64,000 bases of DNA from NCBI GenBank assembly GCA_949358305.1, contig CASHSZ010000001.1:92501-156500 (forward strand), written 5' to 3'. The first letter of the stretch is position 1; each line of letters starts with the position of its first letter. The DNA is from Strigamia acuminata. Taxonomy: Eukaryota > Arthropoda > Chilopoda > Geophilomorpha > Linotaeniidae. The position numbers and the translations under genes are program-made. The notes beneath the pieces are model-generated. The model ran no database searches and was not told where the DNA came from. It worked only from the letters and a program-made list of their open reading frames with translations. This document shows positions 20,930-31,301 of this stretch, piece by piece.

Positions 20930-23900
20930 TTAAGATTTTGACCACATTGTCGCCTTTTGTAACTGTCTGCGAGTTTTCTGCTCTAACCTATTCTCTTCTT
21001 CAAAATTATTCAAAAAATTAATTTTTGCAAATGTTCTTGAAGTGCTATAATAACGAATTATTTTTTTGTCAATGCTTGGAAATTTATAAGCTATCAGTTC
21101 TTGCAATTTTTTTATGACTTTTGGCTTTCTATTGATGTAGTTTCCATGAAATTCAAAGAAGAGAACTTCAAATTGTTTAAACAACTCCAGCCACGCATCA
21201 GATGGCTCGTACAGGCTACCCGTGTATGAAAGAGAACGCAGCCATGTGGGTGCATTATAAACAAAACTTGAGATCTTGTGGCCGAGAGTTGGATCAACGT
21301 CCTGGCACTTGTACGCAATATACCCAGCAAGATATCGAATGCCATCTGCTTCAGCAAGTTCAGTGGTGGAGAGTCGTGTGTTTGTGGTAGTTGCTGTGGT
21401 TGTGGAGACATTGCTAGTTGTAAATTCTTCTAGGAGCTGTTGAATTTCTGTTTCTTCATTGATTTCTGATTCCCTATTTCCAGATTCTGCAAATGATGAC
21501 AGCAATGCGGAAGAGATTAATGTGTCGGTATCAGTTTCATTCACTTCACAAGCCGTGCCAAGTGGAATTACTGAGCAGTTGGCACCGAGCAGAAGTAAAC
21601 GTAGGCGATTAAGACAGTCAGCTGGCAATGGATGCAGATAGAATTTGCCTATTCCTCTAATTTTGGAAAATAAATGTTCTAGGCAATCTTGTGTTAGGCG
21701 GCGGGTTAATAAGTATGTTGTGTTTGTTGCTGCCATGTCTTGATGCAAGCCTTGTAAAGCCTTAATAGCTTGCAGAATGCCACGTTGAAATGGAAGCATT
21801 GATTTGCTTTTTCCAAACCGGCTATAAAACATCAAGTGGTCCATTTTCTCTAACACTTCTTGTTGTTGGTCCAAACAATTTCCGAATGCACTTTTAATTG
21901 GTATCTTTTCATCATTTGGGACACTGGCATTGAAAACATCAAACGTGTCATTAACTGCTTGAAAAAATTTTGATGCTTCTTCTTCTTGGAGATATCGACG
22001 CAGAGCAACAGCTGTTTTATTGGAAAACAATTTGGCTGCATCCCTAACTCTCTGCCTATCACTTCCTTGCAATTCAATGTGATACCTGGTTAAATGGAAA
22101 CAAATGTTTAGTTTGCCATCAGTAACTTTTAATAATTTTAAAATCATGTCTTTTTTTAGGATTTTTCCACTTGGAAGTTTAATTCCATCATCCAAGAAAT
22201 GATTTCGAAGAAGTTTTAGTAGATGTGGGAAATCAGGAAATACCCACACATTATTGTTTGGATTTGCTGGATTTTTAAATGACGGATTAACATGATTAAC
22301 GCCCAAAGATTTCCACACAGCAAGATTTTTTCCACCTAAATCGGATACGCAGGCAACTATCTGTAATTTACAATCTTTTTCTAATAATTCAATAATTGAA
22401 AATAATAATTCTTTTGTAACTGCAGTGTCAAATTGAAAATAAATTGGCTGCTTCCAATGGCCACACAGTCCTCTCACCATCACCACTTGAATATTAGAGT
22501 GAGGTCCAAAGATTTGATCATTTTTTTTATCATATTGAATTCGCCGATCAATGTTCATTTCGTCAAAAAAGATAACGCTGTATCTTTCAATTTGCTTAAA
22601 AGCCTGCTTTTTCAAAATTTCTATTACTCCATCCAGGATGCCAGGTCGACAAACAAAATTTGAAGTCCAGCGTTGCAATGTGGACAAGCTTGGCTGTGGT
22701 ATTTTTAACACATCTTTAACAAACAAATACGACTTCACACTTAGCGCACGCAAAGAAATTCCTCGAACTATGTCTTCTTTTTTCCAGTTCACTCGCTTTT
22801 TTGTTTTCAGTTTTTTAATTTGTGCTGGAGTAAGGAGTTCTTCTAACACCTTAGCACTTTCCTGCTGAGTAGTCTGCTTTTTAACTTTTTTTACTGTCTG
22901 TAGCCATTTTGACTTCCATTTTTTGGTATTCAGTTTAGATGCAGAAAGTTGAGCTTTTGTGTTATCAAGCTGAGCTTTTGTATTTTCAAGCTGTCTTTTC
23001 AACAATTCAATTTCACCGGCAGAATGGTTTTGCTCTTCAAGTTGTTTTTGTTGTTGCTCATTACATGTTCCTAAATTAAATTTTCTAAATTAGTTTCATT
23101 CAATTTTACAGGAAAAAGTATGGATGGCTTTACCATTATTCCCATCATCATGATGACCGATGTTTTCAGGTAAAAATACATCACAAGTAACTTTTATTGC
23201 ACCTAATTAATTAAATTTTATTTTTAGTGGGAAATAATTTTGAGATCTTTGTAAGATCGTATCAACTGTAATCACCCATACCAGGAGGCAACTGGAGATT
23301 TGATGTATTGTTGTCTGCACTGGTAGTTGCTGTATCCCTTATTCTTCTTGCATCATTATTTTCTGCACTTGTAGTTGCTGTATCGGTTGTTGTTGTTGTT
23401 GTTTTATCAGTATTTTCTGCACTGGTACTTGCTGTAAATTATTTTATTTTGTTTTATATTTTCATTCAAAAATTAATTTTATTTTGTTTTATATTTTCAT
23501 TCAAAAATTAATTTTATTTTGTTTTATATTTTCATTTAAAAATTAATTTTATTTTGCTTTATATTTTCATTCAAAAATTAATTTTATTTTGTTTCATATT
23601 TTCATTCAAAAATTAATTTTATTTTGTTTCATATTTTCATTCAAAAATTAATTTTATTTTGTTTCATATTTTCATTCTAATTATTTTATTTTGTTTTACA
23701 TTTTCATTCAAAACATTTTCTAATTTAAATGTTATATTTTCATTCAAAAATTAATTTTATTTTGTTTTATATTTTCATTCAAAAATTAATTTTATTTTGT
23801 TTTATATTTTCATTTAAAAATTAATTTTATTTTGTTTTATATTTTCATTCAAAAATTAATTTTATTTTGTTTCATATTTTCATTCAAAAATTAATTTTAT

Positions 23901-24457
23901 TTTGTTTCATATTTTCATTCTAATTATTTTATTTTGTTTTACATTTTCATTCAAAACATTTTCTAATTTAAATGTTATATTTTTATTCAAAAAATTTATT
24001 TTTCTAATTTGGATTTTTTAGTTAATAAATATATGTTTATTAATTTCTTATGTAACATAAAGGATAATATTTTTAATAAAAATTTACGTTTTGGAGATAA
24101 TGTTTCCAATCGTTTCAATGCTCTTTTTCTGATACTTCTTTTCTTGGCACGAATATCTCTTGCAGTCACCGTGTTTTCAGTAATTTTGTTCTTCAAATGT
24201 AGCGAGGGGATAGCATTAGATAGCAACTTTGGTTTTACACTACCCAATCGCCACTTCATGTAGTTGGAGTAATCTTTTTCCGCATCAAAATGAACAGAGC
24301 ACACTTTTTCAAAGTTAAAATTGATTTTTTCTTGTTTATTACAAGCTTTGATCCATTTGTCCCTAATAGATAAACTTTTTGGAAAGCTAAAAAATGATAA
24401 ACTTTGATTTCTTGAATTTTTGTAGGTATTTGTACAGGATGAAACAGGACACGACAT
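20930..24457 (-). CDS. THAP/P-element-type transposase, three exons
   Basis: Exon 1 (24457-24088) encodes a THAP zinc finger: CPVSSC, then CSVH (C2CH residues 3, 8, 53, 56) and an AIPSLHL motif in place of AVPTIF. Exon 2 (23431-23282) encodes Thr/Ala/Ser repeats. Exon 3 (23070-20930) encodes a coiled coil followed by the P-element transposase core. Splice phases match (1, then 1), the donors are GTAAAT and GTATGG, and the model gives 886 residues, close to vertebrate THAP9 and longer than Drosophila P transposase (751). Catalytic candidates are present: D in FFDEMNIDRR (about 343), D in SDLGGKNLAVW (about 417) and E in LTQDCLEHLFSKIRG (about 638). The P-type insertion motif DFPHLLKLLRNHFLD is also present. 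There are no internal stops or frameshifts. It is either a young P-like transposon or a domesticated host gene; no terminal inverted repeats were found. Confidence 0.8.
23436..24000. repeat. 35-bp minisatellite in transposase intron
   Basis: The unit TTCATTCAAAAATTAATTTT... repeats every 35 bp about 15 times. It lies in a higher-order period of about 243 bp, shown by the AAACATTTTCTAATTT variant at about 23710 and 23953. It fills most of the first intron of the P-type gene. Confidence 0.85.
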
Positions 24458-24502
24458 TTTTACATTTGTTGCCAAGGTAAACAAACTACTACGGGAAATT
24501 TA

Positions 24503-24757
24503 TGACGTCACAGTCAGTTCCAACCTTGCTACAGCCAGACCGGAACTACCGTTGTATGCTGTGATGACGGAACCTTATATCCTCGCTCGACCTTGAAAAA
24601 AATGACAAAACAGGAAGTGTTGAAATTGGCGGCCATCTTGACGTTACACATTACCGGAAGATACCGCCAACAGGTGGCGCCACTTTCGGAAAAAAACCAC
24701 AAAAAATGACGCATTTCCGGTTCCGGCATTACGAAAAAAGTTACACTTCCGGAAGTG
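24503..24757 (-). promoter_or_regulatory. Putative promoter: CRE, YY1 and ETS motifs
   Basis: Just upstream of the transposase ATG are a perfect CRE palindrome TGACGTCA (24503-24510), a YY1-type GGCGGCCATCTTG (24628-24640), and repeated ETS-type CCGGAA/TTCCGG sites ending in the 14-bp palindrome CACTTCCGGAAGTG (24744-24757). These motifs are typical of TATA-less housekeeping promoters. Their role here is inferred from motif content only. Confidence 0.5.
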
Positions 24758-24769
24758 CTAACTCTCACG

Positions 24770-26515
24770 CAGGGACTGACTTCTCCTCTTTAGTTTGGAG
24801 TTTAATTTAATTGATGTTTCCTGTAAAGCAACATAAGATTAAGTGAGCTGTCTTAGAGTGGGTTAGTTCATAGGAAATCTCCTATTCTCCCCTTGATCGA
24901 ATTGATCGGTCCAACAGACGAAGATGACGGTTTCCAATCGCCCGCGCCATCTGTTGCCGAAATTTAGCAACATTTAACTAATAATGAATCGAATTACGTG
25001 TTACGAATCGCGCATTAATTGGCACGGTTCGTACACGTGACAATATATTAAAATGGGGTAATACAAAGACATATTAATGGTTCAATTGCGCTGACAAGTC
25101 TTGTGAGGGTAGCATGAGGAGTTCATGGCCCAAGACATACGTGAGGGGAGCATTGAAGAGTAGGCGCTCTTCAGATTTACGCTGTATGCAAATACAAAAC
25201 GGGAGGGACATTTAAATGGTGGCTTAATCAAATGGTTTGATTGCAATTCGGTTCGTGGCATTTGAATGGTCCTTCACAACAATGTGTTGACTTTGGTTAA
25301 AATCTACACGGCTGAAATGGTTGCAAATATTAAGAAGTGAACATGAGAGTTTGCACTCTCATTCTGTCATTTTGGTGGGTTGAAGACCCTGGAAACGGCT
25401 ATGAGAATAGCAAAACAGACATTGAATATTATTTCTAAAATGGCACAGCCTTCTGCTGCACTTCCAGGTTCAGCATTGAGGGAAATATCCAAATTACATA
25501 GAAATAACTTGCTATCAGTTTGCAAAGTGATTTGAGCGAACGCTGGAAATAAGCAAAGAACAGCTACTGGCATTGAAATAGTCACTAATTACTTAGTGCT
25601 AAATGTCTACCATGTAACATCTTTTGTAAGTCGGCTGACTAACACATTTAGGACTTTCTAAGACTATCAAGTAATACTGTGTCATTGAGAACCCAGAAAC
25701 GGACAGGTAAGAGAAGTTCTTATCAAACCAATAAGAAGTTCGAATAGCTAGTCAAAGGATTGACTAACTAATGAGGGTCCACTTCAAATGACTATTAGAG
25801 TCATAATTCTACCCTCACCCTAATTTAAGAACCATTGATAAATATAGTGAGTGCCCTCACTATACAATACTAGTTAATACTTAAGAGAGGAACAAAAAAT
25901 GGCTTACCAGCATTAATTATCAGAGGTCCAACATCATTGAGTCAAGCAAATGGTCGTGGGAACTTGGCGGGAAAGTCCTTCAACAATGGCATGGTAGCCA
26001 TATTGAAGTGGAGGCAAAATAACCTATTATTTCTCCTCCATTGCCATCCTGTTTCCCCGGCTGTCAACCAGGGAAAACTTTGCACGTAAACTCAGTAATT
26101 CAATACCATATAAGTTTTGAGTGTTGCTAGTAGGGCAATACAACATAGCGCACAATATTATGTCAAAACCAGCAAGGGCAAGATGAAATACGTGTTAGTC
26201 AATATAAAAGGCAAAAATCGGGGGGATTAAACTCTGTGCAAAAACACGAACGGGGAACAATATTTTCAACCGTAAACAGCGCGGAGTGATTCTTGCATGA
26301 CGGGAAAACCTGGGATAGCGAGCTGTCGGCTGTCACTAAAACCCGCAATCACAAGTTTTCCTATCACAAGCCGTGGCGGCGAAAATATTTCGTTTTAAAA
26401 AAAATAAAACAAAGAGCAATATTAGGGACACTTAAAATGGTGAATCAAAACAAACTAAATTAAACAACATGGCACTACTACTTGTTTAGGGCGTTTTCCC
26501 GGAGGAAAATTTGGG
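24770..26515. other. AT-rich intergenic, no gene seen
   Basis: I read both strands and found no conserved coding motif, RNA gene or repeat unit. Short ORFs are not supported by composition or motifs. Confidence 0.5.
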
Positions 26516-26549
26516 TTTTAGGAAAAACTTCGCGCGCGACGTTTATTGC

Positions 26550-26929
26550 GTCGTCCTCGTAAGTTTTTTAGTTTTTGAAACATCGTGAGGTAAGATGCGT
26601 TGGTTTTATGTTCCATTAGGCAGAACACCATGGGTAAGATGTGCCATGTGCCTAGTTGCTTTGGAATAACCGACTTCGCAGTGGATCGTGTACATTTGGG
26701 CGAATAATTCCGGCACTGTTCGGGATGTGCTTCCTCCGACAATACTTTTGGTTTTGCTTAAGTGACGTAGGTTTTCGAGAGTTGTGAAAAGGAGCATTTT
26801 TGAACCGCATTCGGTTGTGAGGGCGCCGTATAGAAAACGTTTGCCGTGCAATGTGTCGGTGTATGGCTCGATGTCATCCCAGGTCAGCTCGTCAAGTGAC
26901 TCTGGCTCCTCGGTTAAATCGGTCGACAT
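26550..26929 (-). pseudogene. MULE (Mutator-like) transposase remnant
   Basis: Two overlapping minus-strand frames together match the central MULE transposase domain: SIVGGSTSRTVPELFAQMYT in one frame, then LPMVFCLMEHKTNASYLTMF in the next, with the frameshift at about 26675. The usual Asp in the DGTF motif is replaced (GGSTSRT), and sequence after FQKLKNL no longer matches. It is a dead fragment of a DNA transposon. Confidence 0.6.
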
Positions 26930-27099
26930 GTTTTGTTGTAAGTCGCAATGTGGGAATGAATGAACTTTCACAAATTGTTGACTTATGTATCCATTAAAAG
27001 GTAACATCGGGAATACGTGAATATCGTCGGTGTTACGTATTTTAAACGTTACGTAAGAAATTTTAACGATTGTGGCAGAGATGATTTGGTACTTTTAAG

Positions 27100-27995
27100 G
27101 GGCAGGGTTCAAATTTGCGCGAATCAAATTTGCGCGACCCGAATTTGCGCGACCCGGTAAAAAAAATCCCAAGTTCGCGCAAATCAAATTTGCGCGATTC
27201 AAATTTGCGCGATTCAAATTTGCGGAGACCCAAATTTGCGCCGACCCAAATTTGCGCCGACCCAAATTTGCGTCGACCCAAATTTGCGTCGACCCAAATT
27301 TGCGCCGACCCAAATTTGCGTCGACCCAAATTTGCGCGAATTCGTTTGTTGCGAACGTGCGTGTGCAGGCGTGTTTCGTGCGTCGAACGTACGTGTGCGG
27401 GCGTCGGCGTAGAACGAGCGTGTGCGGGCGGCAACTTGCGTGTGCGGGCGTCGGCTTAGAACGTGCGGGCGTCGGCTTAGAACTTGCGGGCGTCGGCTTA
27501 GAACTTGCGTGTGCGGGCGTCGGCGTCGAACGAGCGTGTGCGGGCGTGTTTCGTGCGCAGGCGAGCGTGTGGTGCTTGTGCGTGAATTTTTTAACTTCAA
27601 ATAGTTATTTTTACAAAATTGAAGAAAACAATAGTAAGGAAGGACTCCCATTGGTGAGAGATAAACAAATTCAAAGAACTCAGAATTTGTGGGTCACAAC
27701 AGGTCAGGCTCCTGCCGACCTATGACGCGAAGAGGCGGCCGCCTCTTGATCTCATGGGTCGGCATGGCCCTGCAACAGGTGATGGCCAGATGTGACAAAT
27801 TTGCGCAAATTTGGACCGGCGCAAATTTGGGTCGGCGCAAATTTGGACCGGCGCAAATCTGGGTCGGCGCAAATTTGGTCCGGCGCAAATTTGAGCCGCG
27901 CAAATTTGGTCCACTTTGCGCCAATTTGAGTCTGCGCAAATTTGAGCCAAAATAAACACGGCGCAAATTTGGGTCGCGCAAATTTGGTGCTGGCC
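27100..27995. mobile_element. Foldback-like element with inverted minisatellite arms
   Basis: The left arm (27108-27345) is about 14 copies of a 12-17-bp unit, CAAATTTGCGCCGACC and variants. The right arm (27795-27990) is the same unit in inverse orientation, GGTCGGCGCAAATTTG. Between them are a GC-rich 27-bp tandem (GTGCGGGCGTCGGCTTAGAA) and unique sequence. Arms made of inverted short tandem repeats are the hallmark of foldback (FB/Galileo-like) transposons. No transposase ORF is seen inside. ORFs with NLRRPKFA-like repeats are translations of the arms. Confidence 0.6.
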
Positions 27996-28521
27996 GCTTT
28001 TAAGTCGCAGGTAACAAAATGTATGTATTTTTAATTTGTTAGCAAATTTTAAACAGGAAAATGCAATTTTAAAGCAAAAAGATCAAGTTTTAATTGCGAC
28101 CGTTTGGCGTGACATATAGGGAGAATGGGAATCTCTGAAACCTTACAAATAGTCCCGGATATCAAAGAAAAATCGCTCAAATTCCTGAAATCTTCACATT
28201 CACATCAAATTCCTTAAATCTTTAGTAAATCTTCAAAATCTTTAAAATCTCTAAATCCAAAAAATCTACAAAGTCAAAATCCTCCAAAATATCCGAAATC
28301 GTAAAAATCCATAAAATCTTCCAATAAATCTAAAAATTCAAGCAAAATCTTTAACGAAATCCGTTTGAAATCTTGAGATTTAACAGGATTACAAAATCTC
28401 GTGAGCGGTTTTTGTGATTGGCCTCCTCCTCGCTTTGAGCAACCAGGCCGTCCTGTCCGTTGCTAAGACGCCATGTTTGTTGCTAAGACGCCATGTTTGT
28501 TGCTGAAGCGAACTCGTCTAC

Positions 28522-28555
28522 AGATTAGGGGAATAGCCCTAATCCCCTAATCTGT
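28522..28555. other. 34-bp palindromic insertion with 12-bp duplication
   Basis: AGATTAGGGG...CCCCTAATCTGT sits between two exact copies of GAACTCGTCTAC (28510-28521 and 28556-28567). The other duplication copy has a single GAACTCGTCTAC and no insert (about 34089-34100). Confidence 0.7.
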
Positions 28556-28865
28556 GAACTCGTCTACTTGTTTTCACACCATGAAATAAATTTGTATTAA
28601 TTTCTTGACGAGGACTTTATTTATTCATTTTTTACAATTGATTAGTTCATATTTCAAATGTGATAATTTGCAATATGTTTGTCATCAATTGAATCGAGTC
28701 CTCAGTCATGCATTCATCTTTCCTGAAAAGTGAAAACAAAATAAATTATTCAAACGTAATTTCCAACTAGTCTTAAAAATAACAAAATAAATATTTCTAC
28801 TTCAGTCCTCCAAATTGAAAACCAGTGATTTAAAGTTTATACACTTGAAAAACATCTGCGTGTAA

Positions 28866-29513
28866 AGGTGGGTTCACATGTCTGCTTTAAAGCAGCTTTA
28901 AAGCACAATTCGTGCTTTGTGTTCGTGCATTGCATGTGAACCCTACCTGCATTGTCAAGCGCGTTGCCAAAGCGCGTGGTCAGGTAGCGCACAAAGCACC
29001 AGTTAAATATTTTTAACTTTAAAGCAGGAATTCATGCTTTTCAAGATGGCGGCGCTCATAGAATCAAGCAAGACTGTGGTTCTGACTTCTTCTTTTGAGG
29101 AGAAGTTAATAAATGCTGTTTGTTTAAGGCCCTTTATTTATTTTACGTGGTTTTAACATGGTTTTACGTGGTTTTTACACGTTTTTTGCATGTTTTTACA
29201 AGTTTTTTGCATGATTTAACTCGTTTTTGCCTTATTTTACACGATTTTACACATGTATATGGTTAAAATCTGGTTTGGAAAGTGTAAAAATAGGTAAAAT
29301 TATGTAAAAATGGATAAAATAATGTACAAATTTCTCAAAAATCGGATATTACAGAATCTAATGCACTTATAATGCACATGTGTAAAGCATGCATGTGAAC
29401 AGCGCTCTGCTCATTGTTTGTGCTTTGCTACCGCCTGGCAGTACTGCATCATGTTCGCACATCATGTTCGTGCTTTAACGCGCAAGCGCAAAGCACCACA
29501 TGTGGACCCACCT
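28866..29513. mobile_element. MITE, piggyBac-like TTAA target
   Basis: The ends AGGTGGGTTCACATGT and its complement ACATGTGGACCCACCT bound 648 bp. The right flank is TTAA, the left is TAA (one T apparently lost), and the matching site in copy 2 (34398-34401) is a single TTAA. No transposase ORF is inside; the interior is GTTTTACGTGG-type simple sequence. Confidence 0.75.
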
Positions 29514-29569
29514 TTAAACCAGAATAACCAAACAGATATTTAGTATTAAATTACTTTTTATTTTGGTGC

Positions 29570-29844
29570 TTAGAAACACTTGCAAGTGTTCTTAAATGTC
29601 GCACATTTGCCTGATTTATAGGCAGCATTTAGTTCCGTGCAATATGTGGTACATTCACTTTTGCCTTCATCCTTAGTGCTTCTGTCGCAGGCTTTGGTTT
29701 CCTGTTTCTTTGCTATTCCAAATAAGAATTGGAGATTTTTTTTCAGAGATAAAATATTGAAACAAGAATGAAATGTTTTTGCCCAGAATAAAACTTACCA
29801 GCGCACAGCATAAGGCAGACCAACACGAGGACTAGATATTTCAT
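29570..29844 (-). CDS. Secreted CS-alpha-beta (defensin-like) peptide 1
   Basis: There are two exons. Exon 1, 29844-29799, encodes the signal peptide MKYLVLVLVCLMLCA; exon 2, 29712-29570, encodes the rest. They are joined over an 86-bp phase-1 intron (GTAAGT ... GGAATAG). The precursor is 62 residues. The mature part has six cysteines in the pattern C-x11-C-x3-C-x11-C-x6-C-x-C with a GKC before the fourth loop, which fits the CS-alpha-beta fold of invertebrate defensins and related arthropod venom peptides. The signal-peptide phase-1 intron is the arrangement known in scorpion defensin and toxin genes. A TATA box lies about 95 nt upstream and AATAAA follows the stop. Antimicrobial defence is the likeliest role; an ion-channel role cannot be excluded. 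It is too short for a normal ORF scan. Confidence 0.8.
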
Positions 29845-29936
29845 TTTCAACGGTAGAAGAATTGAACTGCGGTAGCGAATAGCGAAGGAAGACTATTTTC
29901 TTGTTGAATGTCGGTGCTGTGGTAGCGATGCGGCCG

Positions 29937-29944
29937 TTTATAAA
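29937..29944 (-). promoter_or_regulatory. TATA box of peptide gene 1
   Basis: On the minus strand, TTTATAAACGGCCGCATCGC lies about 95 nt before the ATG. The corresponding TATATAAACGG stands at the same place in copy 2, so it is conserved between paralogs. Confidence 0.65.
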
Positions 29945-31301
29945 CACATTTATTAATGGCCACATCTGAATGGTCTCTAATTGATTGCATTCAGTCAGGT
30001 TTATTAGACACTAATAATTTTAATATTTCTATTAATTAAAATGCATAAAATATCAATTAGAGATGTAGATATTGAAGGCAATAAAGTATTTTTAGAAGGT
30101 AAATAATGAAAGTTATTAAAATTATAGATTGTTACTTATTAGAATTTGTATATTTAATATTAGATTTTATATATTTAATATTAGAATTTATGCATTCATA
30201 TATACAAATACGTAAATTGGAATGTTCTGACTCATCTTTCTCACCTGTTAATTTGTGACGTGTTACGCGCGTTGCCCACCTGTGTAAAATATGTTAAATA
30301 AAACACGTGAGACGATGACGTACCGGCGTAAGTAATTAACATACTTGGCCAAAAATTAGTCAAACTTCCTATATTGAGATAAGTTTAACAAGAGCTAAAA
30401 TAGTGAACAATTGTGACTAAAAGTAATTTTTGGAGTCTCATGTTTTCCTCAAATCATTGACATTTATTTGTACGAATAAAAGTATTATTATTATTACCGT
30501 ACTGTCTCGGTTTAACGCCGGGCTTAATCAAACGCCGGAACTCGATTAAACGCCCGGCACCCAGCCGGAAATTTCAGTAATTGTTGCCGGACCCGAATAA
30601 ACGCCCGGCACTCAGCGGCAATATCAGTAATTGTTGCCGGTCCCGAATAAACGCCGGGTCCCAAATAATCGGCTATTTTTACGAAAAAAATGATCATTTT
30701 TAGCAAAAAAAAACATCATTTTTAGTCAAAATTTAGCGATTTTTAGCGAAAAATTGGCGATTTTTCAGTTATGCGCCGGGCCTGAATAGGTGCCGGGCTT
30801 CGAGTAAGCGCTAAGTGGAACGAGCCAAAAAAATTATTAAACGCCTCGGCGTTTATTCTAGGCAGTAATATATTAATATGTTCTTCACATATTGATGGAG
30901 TTGATGTATTCAGATGTAGAAAAGAGATGGTCAAGAAGCAGCCATTTGTTAAGGTCAAATTAACAGAACTGATATTTATTTGCATGTTCGTACAGGTAGC
31001 GCTGCGAGTGCGAGCATGTCATAAAATAACATAACAAGTAAATATAAAAAACTACGTTTTGGAAAAAGGCTTTTAAATTGGTTTTTCAAATTACCGCCAG
31101 AGTGCGCTACTACTGCAGATTGTTTTGTAATTGCCGTGATCGTGCCAAAAAACTTTCAGTAAAGTACTTTTTCTAAATAATATTTTAAAAAAAATATATG
31201 GGCAGATAGGAATTTTTGTTTTAACCAGGTTTAGCCTGGTTTCAGAATTTTTAGAATCTTTTTTAGTATCGAAAACATCAAAATTCGTATCGGCGAACAT
31301 A

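Larger units (their letters stand above)
28118..31038. repeat. Segmental duplication, copy 1
   Basis: This segment is colinear with 33722-36496. It starts in the AAATCTTTAAAATC-rich tract and ends at the shared GAGTGCGAGCATGTCAT. It carries peptide gene 1, a MITE (28866-29513) absent from copy 2, a 34-bp palindromic insert, and an extra segment at about 30320-30735 rich in ACGCCGGG/CGCCCGGC motifs. Confidence 0.85.

Noticed and set aside
27063-27981. Long ORFs with NLRRPKFA-type repeats
   Set aside because: They are translations of the inverted minisatellite arms of the foldback-like element and occur on both strands.
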